Shown here piece by piece: positions 56,101-64,000 of a DNA stretch of 64,000 nucleotides (position 1 is its first letter; each line of letters begins with the position of its first letter). This stretch comes from Tolumonas auensis DSM 9187 (lineage in GTDB: Bacteria > Pseudomonadota > Gammaproteobacteria > Enterobacterales > Aeromonadaceae): NCBI RefSeq assembly GCF_000023065.1, contig NC_012691.1:234501-298500 (forward strand). The letters run 5' to 3'. A program made the translations under genes and the position numbers. The notes below the pieces were generated by a model. The model had not been told where the DNA came from and searched no databases. It saw only the letters and a program-made list of their open reading frames with translations.

Positions 56101-57018
56101 AGCGGTGTAGACACAAAACCTGCGGAGCCGATGAGTCTGGCTACACAACGGGCATGGCTGGCGCGCTGGCCTGATTTATTGTTCAGTTGTCAGGATTGCC
56201 GTTACGGTGGCAATACCCTTGGCCAGTTCCGCGGTCACCTTTATCCGGTAAAACAGGGTGGTGAAATCCGTGACTTGCACTGGCAGGTGGCTAATTCACA
56301 CTTTGACGGGCAGGCGGGCTGGTCAATAAAAAATTATCAGCCACTCAGTACGCTGAAAGGTAAATTTGTCAGTAACAATACCGAAGTATTTCTGGGGCAT
56401 TTTGGTTTTGATCCCGGGTTAACCGGTACCAAGAGTCAGCTGGATATTGATGTTTCCTGGCCCGGTGCTTTAGTGCAGCCTCGTTTGTCAGCATTAGATG
56501 GCCAGATCAGAATGGAGACCGGTGAAGGTATTCTGCGGGAAGTGAAAAATACCGGCGGCAACCGTTTGTTATCCCTGTTCTCGCTGAATGCGATTGTCAG
56601 TCGTATCAGCTTTGATTTCCGCGATATTTTTGGCGATGGTCTCTATTTCAAAAAAATCACGTTCAGCAGCAAACTGGAACGGGGTGTGCTGCGTAATGAT
56701 GACTTAGTACTTGAAAGTAATTCCGGTGAACTGAATGGGCATGGTATGGTCGATTTAGGTCAGAAAACGATCGACTATCAGGTGACATTTTCGCCGACAT
56801 TAACCGGCGGTTTTGGTGTGGCGACCGCGTTTGCGATTACGCCTATCACCGGCATTGCGGTGCTGGCGGCGACCACGATTTTACAACCGGTGTTTGATGT
56901 CATCACACAGGTAAGCTATTCCGTCAAAGGTGATATTGCCAAACCGGTAATCACCGAGCTGGGCCGTAAACAAGAGAAAGTTAAATTATCCGCGCCAAAG
57001 GCAAAGGAGAGCAAGTAA
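53200..57018 (+). CDS. yhdP: YhdP-family AsmA-like envelope protein
   Basis: The 1272-residue protein (E. coli YhdP 1266) has one N-terminal membrane helix (GAVFLSVVLMLLAVLVTAL) and a very long periplasmic body of beta-strand repeats, ending with the conserved segment FSPTLTGGFGVATAFAITPITGIAVLA and basic C-terminus. YhdP-type proteins act as bridges for high-flux phospholipid transport between the membranes. The GTG start follows the rng stop without a gap. Its TAA overlaps the ATG of the next gene (TAATG), so translation is coupled. Confidence 0.94.
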   Translation: MNWRGIVRGGAVFLSVVLMLLAVLVTALRFGLPDLQLHRDWVLKQFLPDTMSSASVAHIGWRWQDYGLQLELRDVALQQQGAVPFELSAKQLQLHCNPFLQFWKTHGCLATLQADQLQLTLQLPKAAASSSDSPGLNDLLPLLLEQVAQANITNSQIRLVRQQQLLAEFHIDQLYAENRADQHKLFSRISVAQQALVVPLLLQAELQGAARQDALQGHIYLATEPHAGKQPGALLPTPLTANAQSIHGSLAFQLWLERQPGQWQSALLQLGLNRLGWQQAEQQHSLELQGGEIVWQRHAGDWQLYSQGLQLHSNHQPWRSWQLQLKKQAEQYTGQMDPLLLDELTPLTGMFLPVESAAAEALRTLMPQGRLSELRFSRDEAQDSWLFSGQLQQLQWQRWRMIPGLHDVDASFRLSPQGVALTLQQLKPQTWDLQPYFEKPWPVQTFSADLNWQKLSNGWALTADQVQLKTDVVTTATQFRLSQEGTQPLFLALDSGVDLKDASQAHYYFPHGAMGEPVIKYLTNALQGGHAENARILWHGAFRDFPFKEKNGIFQAWVPLRDATFQFGAGWLPLREMSLDLLFENDRLDMQGDRALLGDASSPRLHAWFPKLAPGARLYIDADIAGTGEAVSDYLYRSPLQNSVGSALQAVRIQKPLTGELKLDIPMDGTQVKVNGKVKLAGNSLYLPSLDLPLEQLQGELSFDDNKTAIEKLQATLWGQPLRVQYAGEQLANEYQVKLGLQGEWDSQRDKALPQLAHQTLQGQANWQGALDLHLYKGGHYYYDAQLTSPLTALVLDLPAPYNKPSGRSWPLQVKISGNQRSSVINGSLNHEWQLQADWTPDKKQFRRFWLDNQIIERSAGPRLPFSVSAILSEADGSAWLDWWQRWPANGQHAVNQLFPSAGAIDVRVDKLHVADQLWRDIRLNMSPDRDGSRIWLESSKAQGVIHLPASKKKPIRIDMARLYWADSGVDTKPAEPMSLATQRAWLARWPDLLFSCQDCRYGGNTLGQFRGHLYPVKQGGEIRDLHWQVANSHFDGQAGWSIKNYQPLSTLKGKFVSNNTEVFLGHFGFDPGLTGTKSQLDIDVSWPGALVQPRLSALDGQIRMETGEGILREVKNTGGNRLLSLFSLNAIVSRISFDFRDIFGDGLYFKKITFSSKLERGVLRNDDLVLESNSGELNGHGMVDLGQKTIDYQVTFSPTLTGGFGVATAFAITPITGIAVLAATTILQPVFDVITQVSYSVKGDIAKPVITELGRKQEKVKLSAPKAKESK

Positions 57019-57839
57019 TGCAGCTGGTCGCACTACAGATCAACGCTCAGGCGGACTGGCTATCGAACCGTGCACAGATCGCCTCGCTATTGCAGCGTTT
57101 GCCGGTAGAACGCCCTTGTCTGGTCTTGCTGCCGGAAAATTTTGCCTGTATGGGCGCGCCGCAGGATTATCAACAGCTGGCTGAACCTGTGGGTTCAGGC
57201 CCGGTGCAGCGTCAGCTGAGTGAATGGGCAAAGGAATTTGGTCTGTGGCTGGTGGCCGGCTCGTTGCCGACGCTGATTCCGCAGCAAAACCGGGTGCACA
57301 CCACATCACTGGTGTTTAATCCGCAAGGTGAGCTGACCGGTTTTTATCACAAACTGCATCTGTTTGATGTGGATGTGGATGATGCCCGTGGGCGTTATCG
57401 TGAATCTGATTCTTTTGTGGCGGGGCATGATAGCTGCGTGGTGGCATCTCCGTTTGGTGGTCTCGGTTTAAGTATCTGTTATGACGTCCGCTTTCCGGAA
57501 TTGTATCGTCTGCTGCGTCAGCGTGGCGCGGATGTATTACTGGTGCCTGCCGCATTCACGAAAGTGACCGGTCAGGCACATTGGCTGCCGCTCTTACAGG
57601 CGCGGGCCATAGAAAATCAATGTTATGTGGTCGCAGCTAATCAATGTGGCAGCCATGGTGGTAACCGTGAAACCCGAGGTCACTCCGTGATCATCGACCC
57701 CTGGGGCGAGGTACTGGCACAACAAGGTTCACAGCCGGGACTGATCGTGGCGACACTGGATCCACAAAAAACCGAACAAATCCGCAAATCAATGCCGGTA
57801 CAGCTGCATGCCAGACTGACACCGGCCTGGAGAGAGTAA
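57018..57839 (+). CDS. Carbon-nitrogen hydrolase (Nit family, deaminated glutathione amidase-like)
   Basis: The 273-residue protein shows the nitrilase triad: Glu in [10 protein letters not shown], Lys in [12 protein letters not shown], and Cys in [13 protein letters not shown]. The FDVDV pattern and length fit the Nit1-type group that repairs deaminated glutathione; this assignment is inferred. It lies between yhdP and tldD as in other gammaproteobacteria. The start overlaps the yhdP stop. Confidence 0.87.
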   Translation: MQLVALQINAQADWLSNRAQIASLLQRLPVERPCLVLLPENFACMGAPQDYQQLAEPVGSGPVQRQLSEWAKEFGLWLVAGSLPTLIPQQNRVHTTSLVFNPQGELTGFYHKLHLFDVDVDDARGRYRESDSFVAGHDSCVVASPFGGLGLSICYDVRFPELYRLLRQRGADVLLVPAAFTKVTGQAHWLPLLQARAIENQCYVVAANQCGSHGGNRETRGHSVIIDPWGEVLAQQGSQPGLIVATLDPQKTEQIRKSMPVQLHARLTPAWRE

Positions 57840-57843
57840 TTTA

Positions 57844-59289
57844 ATGTTGTTACCGCAAGTCAGTGAACGATTATTGGCCGCGAACGGTCTGGATCAGGAC
57901 ATTCTGGCGCAACAGCTGCGCCAGTTGATGAGTCATCAGATTGAGTTCGGTGATTTCTATTTCCAGAGCGGTGTTCATGAGTCCTGGATCCTGGAAGACG
58001 GTATTGTGAAAGATGGCAGCTATAACATCGAACAAGGCGTCGGTGTGCGTGCCATCAGCGGTGAGAAGACCGGTTTTGCCTATTCTGACGAGCTCAGTCT
58101 GAATGCCTTACAGCAGGCGGTGGTTGCGGCGCGCGGCGTAGCGGCAGCCGGTGGTGAAGGGCAGGTCAAAATCTGGCAACCGACTCAGCCAGCGGCGCGT
58201 TATCTGGCGCTGGATCCGCTGCCTGGTTTACCCCAACCGCAAAAGATCACTTTACTGGAAGAACTGGATCAATTTGCCCGTTCACTGGATCCCTGTGTGA
58301 CCCAGGTGATGGCCTCGTTGTCCGGTGTGTATGAAGAAGTACTGATTGCGGCAACGGATGGCACTCTGGTGGCCGATATTCGTCCGCTGGTGCGGCTCAG
58401 TGTTACTGTCCTGGCGGAACGTAAAGGCCGTCGGGAACGCGGCAGCTCCGGTGGTGGTGGCCGCTGTGGTTATGATTATTTCTTTGAGGTTGAAAACGGT
58501 GAAAGCCGTGCCCGCGGTTATGTCCGTGAGGCCGTGCGTCAGGCACTGGTCAATCTGGAAGCCATTGATGCGCCTGCCGGCATGATGCCGGTGGTTCTCG
58601 GTGCCGGCTGGCCGGGTGTGTTGCTGCATGAGGCAGTAGGACATGGTCTGGAAGGCGATTTCAACCGTAAAGGCTCCTCTGCCTTCAGCGGTAAGATCGG
58701 TCAACAAGTGGCTTCGAAGCATTGCACAATCGTGGATGATGGTACGCTGGCAGGGCGCCGTGGTTCATTGAGCGTCGATGATGAAGGAACACCAACGCAA
58801 TACAATGTGCTGATTGAAAACGGCATTCTGAAAGGTTACATGCAGGATAAGCTGAACGCCCGTCTGATGGGTGTTGCCCCCACTGGTAATGGCCGTCGGG
58901 AATCCTACGCTGCATTACCAATGCCGCGCATGACCAACACCTACATGCTGGCCGGTGAACATGATCCACAAGAGATCATTGCATCGGTGAAGAAAGGTAT
59001 CTACGCCCCGAATTTTGGCGGCGGACAGGTGGATATCACCTCCGGCAAGTTTGTGTTCTCTGCCTCCGAAGCCTATCTGATCGAAAACGGCAAGATCACC
59101 GCACCCATCAAAGGTGCAACCCTGATCGGTAACGGTCCGGAAGCGATGCAGCAGGTGTCGATGGTGGGTAACGATCTGGCGCTGGATAAAGGCGTCGGCG
59201 TGTGCGGTAAGGATGGTCAGAGTGTGCCCGTTGGTGTTGGGCAACCTACGCTAAAACTGGACGAACTGACGGTTGGCGGTACGCAATAA
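57844..59289 (+). CDS. tldD: Metalloprotease TldD
   Basis: TldD forms a heterodimeric zinc protease with PmbA (TldE), used in maturation of modified peptides such as microcin B17 and in CcdA degradation. The 481-residue protein (E. coli 481) has the metal motif [65 protein letters not shown] and [15 protein letters not shown]. pmbA lies 0.7 kb downstream, separated by darP on the other strand. Confidence 0.96.
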   Translation: MLLPQVSERLLAANGLDQDILAQQLRQLMSHQIEFGDFYFQSGVHESWILEDGIVKDGSYNIEQGVGVRAISGEKTGFAYSDELSLNALQQAVVAARGVAAAGGEGQVKIWQPTQPAARYLALDPLPGLPQPQKITLLEELDQFARSLDPCVTQVMASLSGVYEEVLIAATDGTLVADIRPLVRLSVTVLAERKGRRERGSSGGGGRCGYDYFFEVENGESRARGYVREAVRQALVNLEAIDAPAGMMPVVLGAGWPGVLLHEAVGHGLEGDFNRKGSSAFSGKIGQQVASKHCTIVDDGTLAGRRGSLSVDDEGTPTQYNVLIENGILKGYMQDKLNARLMGVAPTGNGRRESYAALPMPRMTNTYMLAGEHDPQEIIASVKKGIYAPNFGGGQVDITSGKFVFSASEAYLIENGKITAPIKGATLIGNGPEAMQQVSMVGNDLALDKGVGVCGKDGQSVPVGVGQPTLKLDELTVGGTQ

Positions 59290-59300
59290 ACGGATAAAAA

Positions 59301-59324
59301 AATGGCGTGGAATACCACGCCATT
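59301..59324. terminator. Terminator between tldD and darP
   Basis: AATGGCGTGG (59301-59310) and CCACGCCATT (59315-59324) form a perfect 10-bp stem with loop AATA. On the minus strand the stem is followed by TTTTTTT-type sequence, making it a good terminator for darP; it may also stop tldD transcripts on the plus strand, where only CTCTCT follows. Confidence 0.85.
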
Positions 59325-59342
59325 CTCTCTAAGCTGTGCTAA

Positions 59343-59867
59343 CTACAGCTGTTCGTCCATATGTTCACGCAGATATTTGAACAGTTCACGGAATGCTGCA
59401 GGTGGTTGATTTGCGGCTGCTTCCTTTTTCGCCCGGCTGATCAACTGACGCAGTTTTTGGCGTTCCAGCGTATGACATTCACCGATCACGGCATTGATCG
59501 CATCATCGCCGTTACTTAACAAACGGTCACGCCATTGTTCCAGTTTATGTAAACGTGCGTTGGTGCTGTTATTCCGGCTGTGGATTTGATCCAGCACGTT
59601 TTTAATTTCAGTGGTATCGCGGTTACGCATCATTTTGCCGACATATTGCAAATGACGGCGTAACGCTTCATGTTTGCCTTTCAGCTTATGCCCCATGGCG
59701 ATAGCAGCAATCAGATCTTCATCCAGTGGCACTCGTTCCAGTTCGGCAGGCTTCAAGTTGACCAGCTCTTCGCCCAGTTTTTGCAGCGCGGCCGCTTCGC
59801 GTTTCTGTCCACTTTTACTGACGTAATCGTCATCCCAATCGTCTTGGGTGTTTTTCTGATGATTCAT
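59343..59867 (-). CDS. darP: Ribosome biogenesis factor DarP (YjgA)
   Basis: The 174-residue highly charged helical protein (DDYVSKSGQKREAAALQKLGEELV, HEALRRHLQYVGKMMR, QLISRAKKEAA) matches the YjgA/DarP family, which binds late 50S assembly intermediates. The ATG at 59867 is preferred to an upstream in-frame start at 59954, because GAAGAG lies about 8 bases before it and the family starts there. It is divergent from pmbA with only 85 bases between them. Confidence 0.93.
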   Translation of the reverse strand: MNHQKNTQDDWDDDYVSKSGQKREAAALQKLGEELVNLKPAELERVPLDEDLIAAIAMGHKLKGKHEALRRHLQYVGKMMRNRDTTEIKNVLDQIHSRNNSTNARLHKLEQWRDRLLSNGDDAINAVIGECHTLERQKLRQLISRAKKEAAANQPPAAFRELFKYLREHMDEQL

Positions 59868-59952
59868 GGTGTCACTCTTCCTTAATTCCTCCCTTATATG
59901 GTAACAGGTATCTGTGATAGCCTGTGAAAAAATGCAGCAGGACCAGGCAGAC

Positions 59953-61296
59953 ATGAATTCTCAGGAACAGATTTTACAGGAACAGCACAAACTCGAGCAG
60001 GTGGTGACAGATGCGCTGCATATCGCGCAGGAGCTGGGAGCCGATACTGCGGAGATCTCTATCAGCAAACAGACCGGGATCTCAGTGAATACCCGTGGCG
60101 GCGAAGTAGAGAACATTGAATTTAACAAGGATGGAGCACTCGGTATCGCTATTTACCGCGATGGCCGCAAGGGTTCCTCCTCCACAGCCGATCTGAGCAT
60201 TGGAGCGATCCGTCGCTGCATTGAAGCGGCGCTGGAGATCTCCCGTTATACCGCCGTTGATTCCTGTGCTGGTCTGGCGGATCGTGAGCTGATGGCCTGG
60301 GATGCGCCGGAGCTGGATCTGCTGTATCCCGTGGCGCTGGAGCCGGAATATGGCATTGAACTGGCTCGCCGCTGTGAACTGCATGCGCTGTCGCTGGATA
60401 AACGCATCAAACAGTCAGACAGTGGCAGTTTCTCCAGTCATCATGGCATTAAGGTTTATGGCAACACCCATGGTTTCGTCAAAGGTTATGCGGCCAGCCG
60501 GCATTCACTGAGCTGTGTGCTGATCGGTGAGCAGGATGGCGATATGCAGCGCGACTACAGCTACAGCACGGCGCGCGAACTGAGTGATCTCTGGACGCCG
60601 GAGCGAATTGCTGAAGATGCGGTCAGCCGTACGGTTTCACACCTTGGCGGCCGCAAAATCGCGACGACCGAAGTGCCGGTCCTGTTCCTGCCGGAAGCGG
60701 CGAACAGTCTGTTTGGTCATCTGGTGTCGGCGATCAGCGGTGGTAACCTGTACCGTAAATCCACTTTCCTGCTGGATAGTCTCGGTCAGCAACTGTTTCC
60801 GGACTGGTTGCACATCAATGAATTTGCGCATCTGCCGAAAGGACTGGCCAGTTCACCGTTTGACGGGGAAGGTGTGCGTACGCAGGATCGCGCCATTATC
60901 CAGAGCGGTGTTCTGCAAACCTATCTGCTGACCGCGTATTCCGCCCGGAAATTAGGGATGCAATCTACCGGTCATGCCGGTGGTATTCATAACTGGTTTG
61001 TTGAAGGTCAGGGGCAAACGCTGGACGCTTTGTTGCAACAGATGGGGACGGGTCTCGTCGTCAGTGAACTGATGGGGCAGGGCGTCAATATTGTTACCGG
61101 CGATTATTCCCGTGGTGCGACCGGCTTCTGGGTCGAAAATGGCCAGATCGTGTATCCGGTGGAAGAGATCACCATTGCGGGGAATCTGAAAGAGATGTTC
61201 CGCCAGATCGTGGCAGTCGGTAATGATATTGATCCGCGCTGCAGTCTGCAGAGTGGTTCCGTGCTGCTTGAACGGATGAAAATTGCGGGGAATTGA
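59953..61296 (+). CDS. pmbA: TldD/PmbA family protein PmbA (TldE)
   Basis: PmbA is the partner of TldD in the zinc protease complex. The 447-residue protein (E. coli 450) shows [60 protein letters not shown] and [25 protein letters not shown] (in parts), and lacks the TldD HExxxH motif as expected. The ATG at 59953 has AGGA about 10 bases ahead; earlier ATGs at 59914 and 59932 are possible. It ends before a strong hairpin terminator. Confidence 0.94.
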   Translation: MNSQEQILQEQHKLEQVVTDALHIAQELGADTAEISISKQTGISVNTRGGEVENIEFNKDGALGIAIYRDGRKGSSSTADLSIGAIRRCIEAALEISRYTAVDSCAGLADRELMAWDAPELDLLYPVALEPEYGIELARRCELHALSLDKRIKQSDSGSFSSHHGIKVYGNTHGFVKGYAASRHSLSCVLIGEQDGDMQRDYSYSTARELSDLWTPERIAEDAVSRTVSHLGGRKIATTEVPVLFLPEAANSLFGHLVSAISGGNLYRKSTFLLDSLGQQLFPDWLHINEFAHLPKGLASSPFDGEGVRTQDRAIIQSGVLQTYLLTAYSARKLGMQSTGHAGGIHNWFVEGQGQTLDALLQQMGTGLVVSELMGQGVNIVTGDYSRGATGFWVENGQIVYPVEEITIAGNLKEMFRQIVAVGNDIDPRCSLQSGSVLLERMKIAGN

Positions 61297-61301
61297 TAAG
61301 G

Positions 61302-61333
61302 AATAACAGACGGCTGAGAGGCCGTCTGTTATT
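61302..61333. terminator. Bidirectional terminator between pmbA and yeeX
   Basis: AATAACAGACGGC (61302-61314) and GCCGTCTGTTATT (61321-61333) form a perfect 13-bp stem with a 6-base loop between convergent genes. The A/T-rich ends of the stem supply short T runs on both strands. Confidence 0.88.
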
Positions 61334-61339
61334 GGCAGA

Positions 61340-61669
61340 TTACTCTGCGCTGCCTTCTTTGCGGAAGGTACGCGGGAAGTTACGCAGCTGTTTGCTGGCT
61401 TCACGGCGTTGTTTAGACAGTTCTGCACCGACGATAGTCAGGTCATCCACGCGATCTTCATAATCGCCTTTCATGTTGTGGATGATTTCCAGAATATCTT
61501 CGTAGCTCATGCCTGGTTTCAGGTATTCGGTCAGGTTAGCCAGCAGTGCAACACGTTTCTGGTTGTCACGGATTTTGCGGGCGTTGTCTTCGATTTCGCG
61601 GGTCAGTTTGTTTTTCAGACGCGCGACACGTACGAATTCCAGAATGTTATTCATTTCATTACTTTGCAT
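61340..61669 (-). CDS. yeeX: DUF496 family protein YeeX
   Basis: The 109-residue protein, equal in length to E. coli YeeX, has [57 protein letters not shown] and [14 protein letters not shown]. It is coiled-coil rich and basic. The biological role of DUF496 is not established; an association with nucleoid or stress functions is not shown by sequence. The ATG at 61669 with GGTGGA about 7 bases ahead is preferred to starts up to 61741. Confidence 0.9.
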   Translation of the reverse strand: MQSNEMNNILEFVRVARLKNKLTREIEDNARKIRDNQKRVALLANLTEYLKPGMSYEDILEIIHNMKGDYEDRVDDLTIVGAELSKQRREASKQLRNFPRTFRKEGSAE

Positions 61670-61777
61670 TGTGTTATCCACCATATCAGCTTGTTGATTC
61701 TTCTCTCTGACCACTGTCTGTTTGCTGTGGTTTGTTCTCATCCTGCCATGTTTATGGCGTAAGAGCCAGATCCCGCT

Positions 61778-62080
61778 TTAGTATATCGGCCAATTCAGCA
61801 ACATCCATACAGACAGTGTGCCTTCCAGCAAATATTGCCAGTTAAATTCGCGCCGCCATAATGCGGCAAGGAAAAAGCCGGCGGCCAGTGCCAGTGCTGC
61901 CAGCGGGTAGTAGATCAGTGTTCCAAGCTGATCAAACAGTGACAGCATCAGTAAGCGCAATGACTGCGGCATCCAGATCCCCAGCCAGCCAAGCACAATA
62001 ATCACGGGTACGATACCGAGCACCAGTGAGCTCAGGCGGATTTTCGGGCTCAGCTGGATTTTCCAGCGGGCAGAAGACAT
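61778..62080 (-). CDS. Small hypothetical membrane protein
   Basis: The 100-residue protein is not recognised. It has a basic N-terminus (SSARWKIQLSPKIRLS), three hydrophobic segments (LVLGIVPVIIVLGWLGIW, LGTLIYYPLAALALAAGFFLAAL, LLEGTLSVWMLLNWPIY) and a single WRREF basic loop, typical of a small inner-membrane protein. It starts 4 bases after the rep stop in the same direction, so it is probably cotranscribed with rep. Confidence 0.65.
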   Translation of the reverse strand: MSSARWKIQLSPKIRLSSLVLGIVPVIIVLGWLGIWMPQSLRLLMLSLFDQLGTLIYYPLAALALAAGFFLAALWRREFNWQYLLEGTLSVWMLLNWPIY

Positions 62081-62084
62081 GGCG

Positions 62085-64000
62085 TTATCCTTTTTCTTTC
62101 AGCATGGCTCGTAAATTGGCAATCCCGGTTTTGGCTTTTTGCTGACGCTGTTCGGCGCTGGCCGGCTCTTTGCGGGCTTCCCATTGCAGATCGTCCTGCG
62201 GCAGTTCCAGCAGAAAACGGCTGGGCTCCGGATTTACGGTATCACCAAACTGACGGCGTTCTTTGCACAGAACAAAGCAAAGCTCTGTCTGCGCCCGGGT
62301 GATGCCGACGTAAGCCAGACGGCGTTCTTCATCAATGTTATCTTCATCGATACTGGCCTGATGCGGGAGCAATCCCTCTTCCATGCCGATCATAAAGACG
62401 TACGGAAACTCCAGCCCTTTGGACGCGTGCAGTGTCATCAGTTGCACCTGATCCAGCGCTTCGTCGCCTTCATTGCGCTCCAGCATATCGCGCAGCGTAA
62501 AGCGGGCGACGGCTTCACTCAGGTTTAATGGCGCGGCATCCTGCTGCACATCCCCGGCCAGCATATCGGTCAGCCAGCGATACAGCGTGGAGACGTTCTG
62601 CATCCGCATCTCGGCCGCTTTCGGGCTGGGTGACGTTTCATACAGCCATTCGTCGTAGTGGATATCTTTGATCAGATCGCGCACCACCTCTTCACTGTTA
62701 CCGCGCGCCGCGTTATCGCTCATGCGGCACAGCCAGTCACAGAAGTGACGCAGGGCCTGTAATCCCCGGCCATGCAGATGTTGCTCCAGCCCGATCTCAA
62801 AGCTGGCAGCATACAGGCTTTTACCGCGCTGATTGGCATAGTGACCAAGTTTTTCCAGCGTCGTCGGACCAATTTCGCGCCGTGGCAGATTAACAACCCG
62901 CAGAAAAGCGTTGTCATCATCCGGATTCACCAGCAGGCGCAGATACGCCATGATGTCTTTGATTTCAGTGCGCGAGAAGAACGAGGTCCCGCCGCTGATT
63001 TTGTAGGGGATGCGGTTTTGCATCAGCACCTTTTCCAGCAGCCGGGACTGGTGATTACCGCGATACAGAATCGCGTAATCTTTCCAGCTGGTACGGTTCA
63101 TGAAACGGTGCCCCATGATTTCCGCCGCCACTTTTTCGGCTTCATGTTCTTCGTTTTTGGCCATCAGCACCCGGACCGGCATACCGTAATCCAGCTCTGA
63201 GAACAGCTGCTTGTCAAACACATGCGGGTTATTGGCAATCAGAATGTTGGCACATTTCAGAATGCGGCCCTTGGAGCGGTAATTCTGCTCCAGTTTGATC
63301 ACGTTCAGTCGAGGGAAATCCTGCTGCAAACGGACCAGATTCTGTGGCTGGGCACCGCGCCAGGAATAAATCGACTGATCGTCATCACCCACCACGGTAA
63401 ACCGGGCGCGTTCACCGACTAACAGCTTCACTAATTCATACTGGCTGGTGTTGGTGTCCTGATATTCATCCACTAACAGATAACGGATACGGTTCTGCCA
63501 TTGCTCCCGCACTTCAGCATTGGTTTTTAACAACAGCGTCGGTAACAGGATCAAATCATCAAAATCCAGTGCGTTATACGCGCTCATTTGTTTCTGATAA
63601 CGCTCATACCAAATCGCAAAGCGCTGTTCTTCCGGGGTATGAGCCCGCTTTAACGCCTGTGCCGGCAAAATAAGATCATTTTTATACCGGGAGATGGTCT
63701 GAACTAATTGCTGTAACAATTCTTTGTTACCCTGCAATTCAGGGTCAGCCTCAGTCAGCTCCTTGATTAGGCTCATCTGATCGGTGTCATCAAACAGGGA
63801 GAAGTTTGCTTTCAACTGTAAATGCTGATGTTCACGACGGATCAGATCCAGCCCGAGTGAGTGAAATGTCGAGACGGTCAGACCGCGGGCTTCCCGGCGC
63901 CCCAGTGTCTGTGCAACACGCTCTTTCATCTCTCTCGCTGCTTTATTGGTAAATGTGACGGCAAAGATGTGACGTGCCTGATAGCTGCATTCGCGGATCA
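62085..64000 (-). CDS. rep: ATP-dependent DNA helicase Rep (5' end outside window)
   Basis: Rep is the 3'-5' helicase that moves proteins off the DNA ahead of the replisome. The open frame continues through the right edge: the last bases encode [20 protein letters not shown], the motif Ia region. About 637 residues are present of about 676; the missing N-terminus includes Walker A. Visible UvrD/Rep motifs are [90 protein letters not shown] (in parts) and [14 protein letters not shown]. The ATG at 63929 is internal. Confidence 0.96.
   Translation of the reverse strand, partial: IRECSYQARHIFAVTFTNKAAREMKERVAQTLGRREARGLTVSTFHSLGLDLIRREHQHLQLKANFSLFDDTDQMSLIKELTEADPELQGNKELLQQLVQTISRYKNDLILPAQALKRAHTPEEQRFAIWYERYQKQMSAYNALDFDDLILLPTLLLKTNAEVREQWQNRIRYLLVDEYQDTNTSQYELVKLLVGERARFTVVGDDDQSIYSWRGAQPQNLVRLQQDFPRLNVIKLEQNYRSKGRILKCANILIANNPHVFDKQLFSELDYGMPVRVLMAKNEEHEAEKVAAEIMGHRFMNRTSWKDYAILYRGNHQSRLLEKVLMQNRIPYKISGGTSFFSRTEIKDIMAYLRLLVNPDDDNAFLRVVNLPRREIGPTTLEKLGHYANQRGKSLYAASFEIGLEQHLHGRGLQALRHFCDWLCRMSDNAARGNSEEVVRDLIKDIHYDEWLYETSPSPKAAEMRMQNVSTLYRWLTDMLAGDVQQDAAPLNLSEAVARFTLRDMLERNEGDEALDQVQLMTLHASKGLEFPYVFMIGMEEGLLPHQASIDEDNIDEERRLAYVGITRAQTELCFVLCKERRQFGDTVNPEPSRFLLELPQDDLQWEARKEPASAEQRQQKAKTGIANLRAMLKEKG

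Overview
The window is chromosomal DNA of a gammaproteobacterium. The gene sets (gshA, ssb/uvrA with a LexA box, mreBCD-maf-rng-yhdP-nit-tldD, darP/pmbA, recG, rep, MetJ-controlled metNIQ) and the E. coli-like protein lengths point to the enteric/Vibrio/Aeromonas branch. The mixture of a 2-hydroxycarboxylate transporter-malic enzyme-two-component locus, srl and idn operons suggests Aeromonadales (Tolumonas/Aeromonas-like). That placement is inference, because there is no rRNA here. Apart from one AT-rich segment the window has even base composition near 50% GC. I saw no rRNA, tRNA, intact insertion sequence, prophage or CRISPR array.

Layout. 0-2 kb: 3' part of gshA facing a YfcG-type glutathione transferase. 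2.3-7.6 kb: malate (2-hydroxycarboxylate) uptake, malic enzyme with an N-terminal ACT-like extension, and a CitA/DcuS-type sensor with its response regulator. 7.8-10.1 kb: a CHASE4-GGDEF-EAL cyclic-di-GMP protein. 10.1-12.5 kb: thiamine salvage operon thiM-thiE-thiD under a TPP riboswitch with a visible Shine-Dalgarno-sequestering stem. 12.6-15.9 kb: a DUF2750 protein, a ROK regulator and a secreted DUF1593 nucleoside-hydrolase-like protein. 16.1-21.1 kb: an AT-rich block with idnDOTR (L-idonate catabolism). It runs directly into gntK-edd-eda (21.1-24.1 kb), which have the host composition. Together these seven genes take idonate or gluconate to pyruvate and glyceraldehyde-3-phosphate by the Entner-Doudoroff route.

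24.3-39.3 kb is mostly housekeeping: ssb and uvrA divergent around an SOS box, ddl, a lipoprotein, an EamA exporter, yigB, a LysR regulator divergent from an MFS drug exporter, dtd, a spermidine-synthase-like protein, an AsmA-like protein and recG. 39.8-43.9 kb is a complete sorbitol operon srlAEBD-M-R, with a terminator before the regulators and a near-identical 19-base element upstream of both srlA and srlR. 43.9-48.3 kb holds an OhrR-like MarR regulator, metNIQ and a DUF2157 membrane protein. 48.6-59.3 kb is the cell-shape/envelope cluster mreB to tldD. 59.3-64 kb carries darP, pmbA, yeeX, a small membrane protein and rep, which runs off the edge.

I found no wholly new multi-gene system. 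The points most worth checking are: the sharp composition junction between idnDOTR and gntK; the idnD promoter layout (LacI-type palindrome plus CRP site); the secreted DUF1593 protein with a large inverted-repeat operator and an unexplained leftward terminator behind it; the shared srl elements; and the linkage of the 2HCT transporter and malic enzyme with a CitA-type two-component system.
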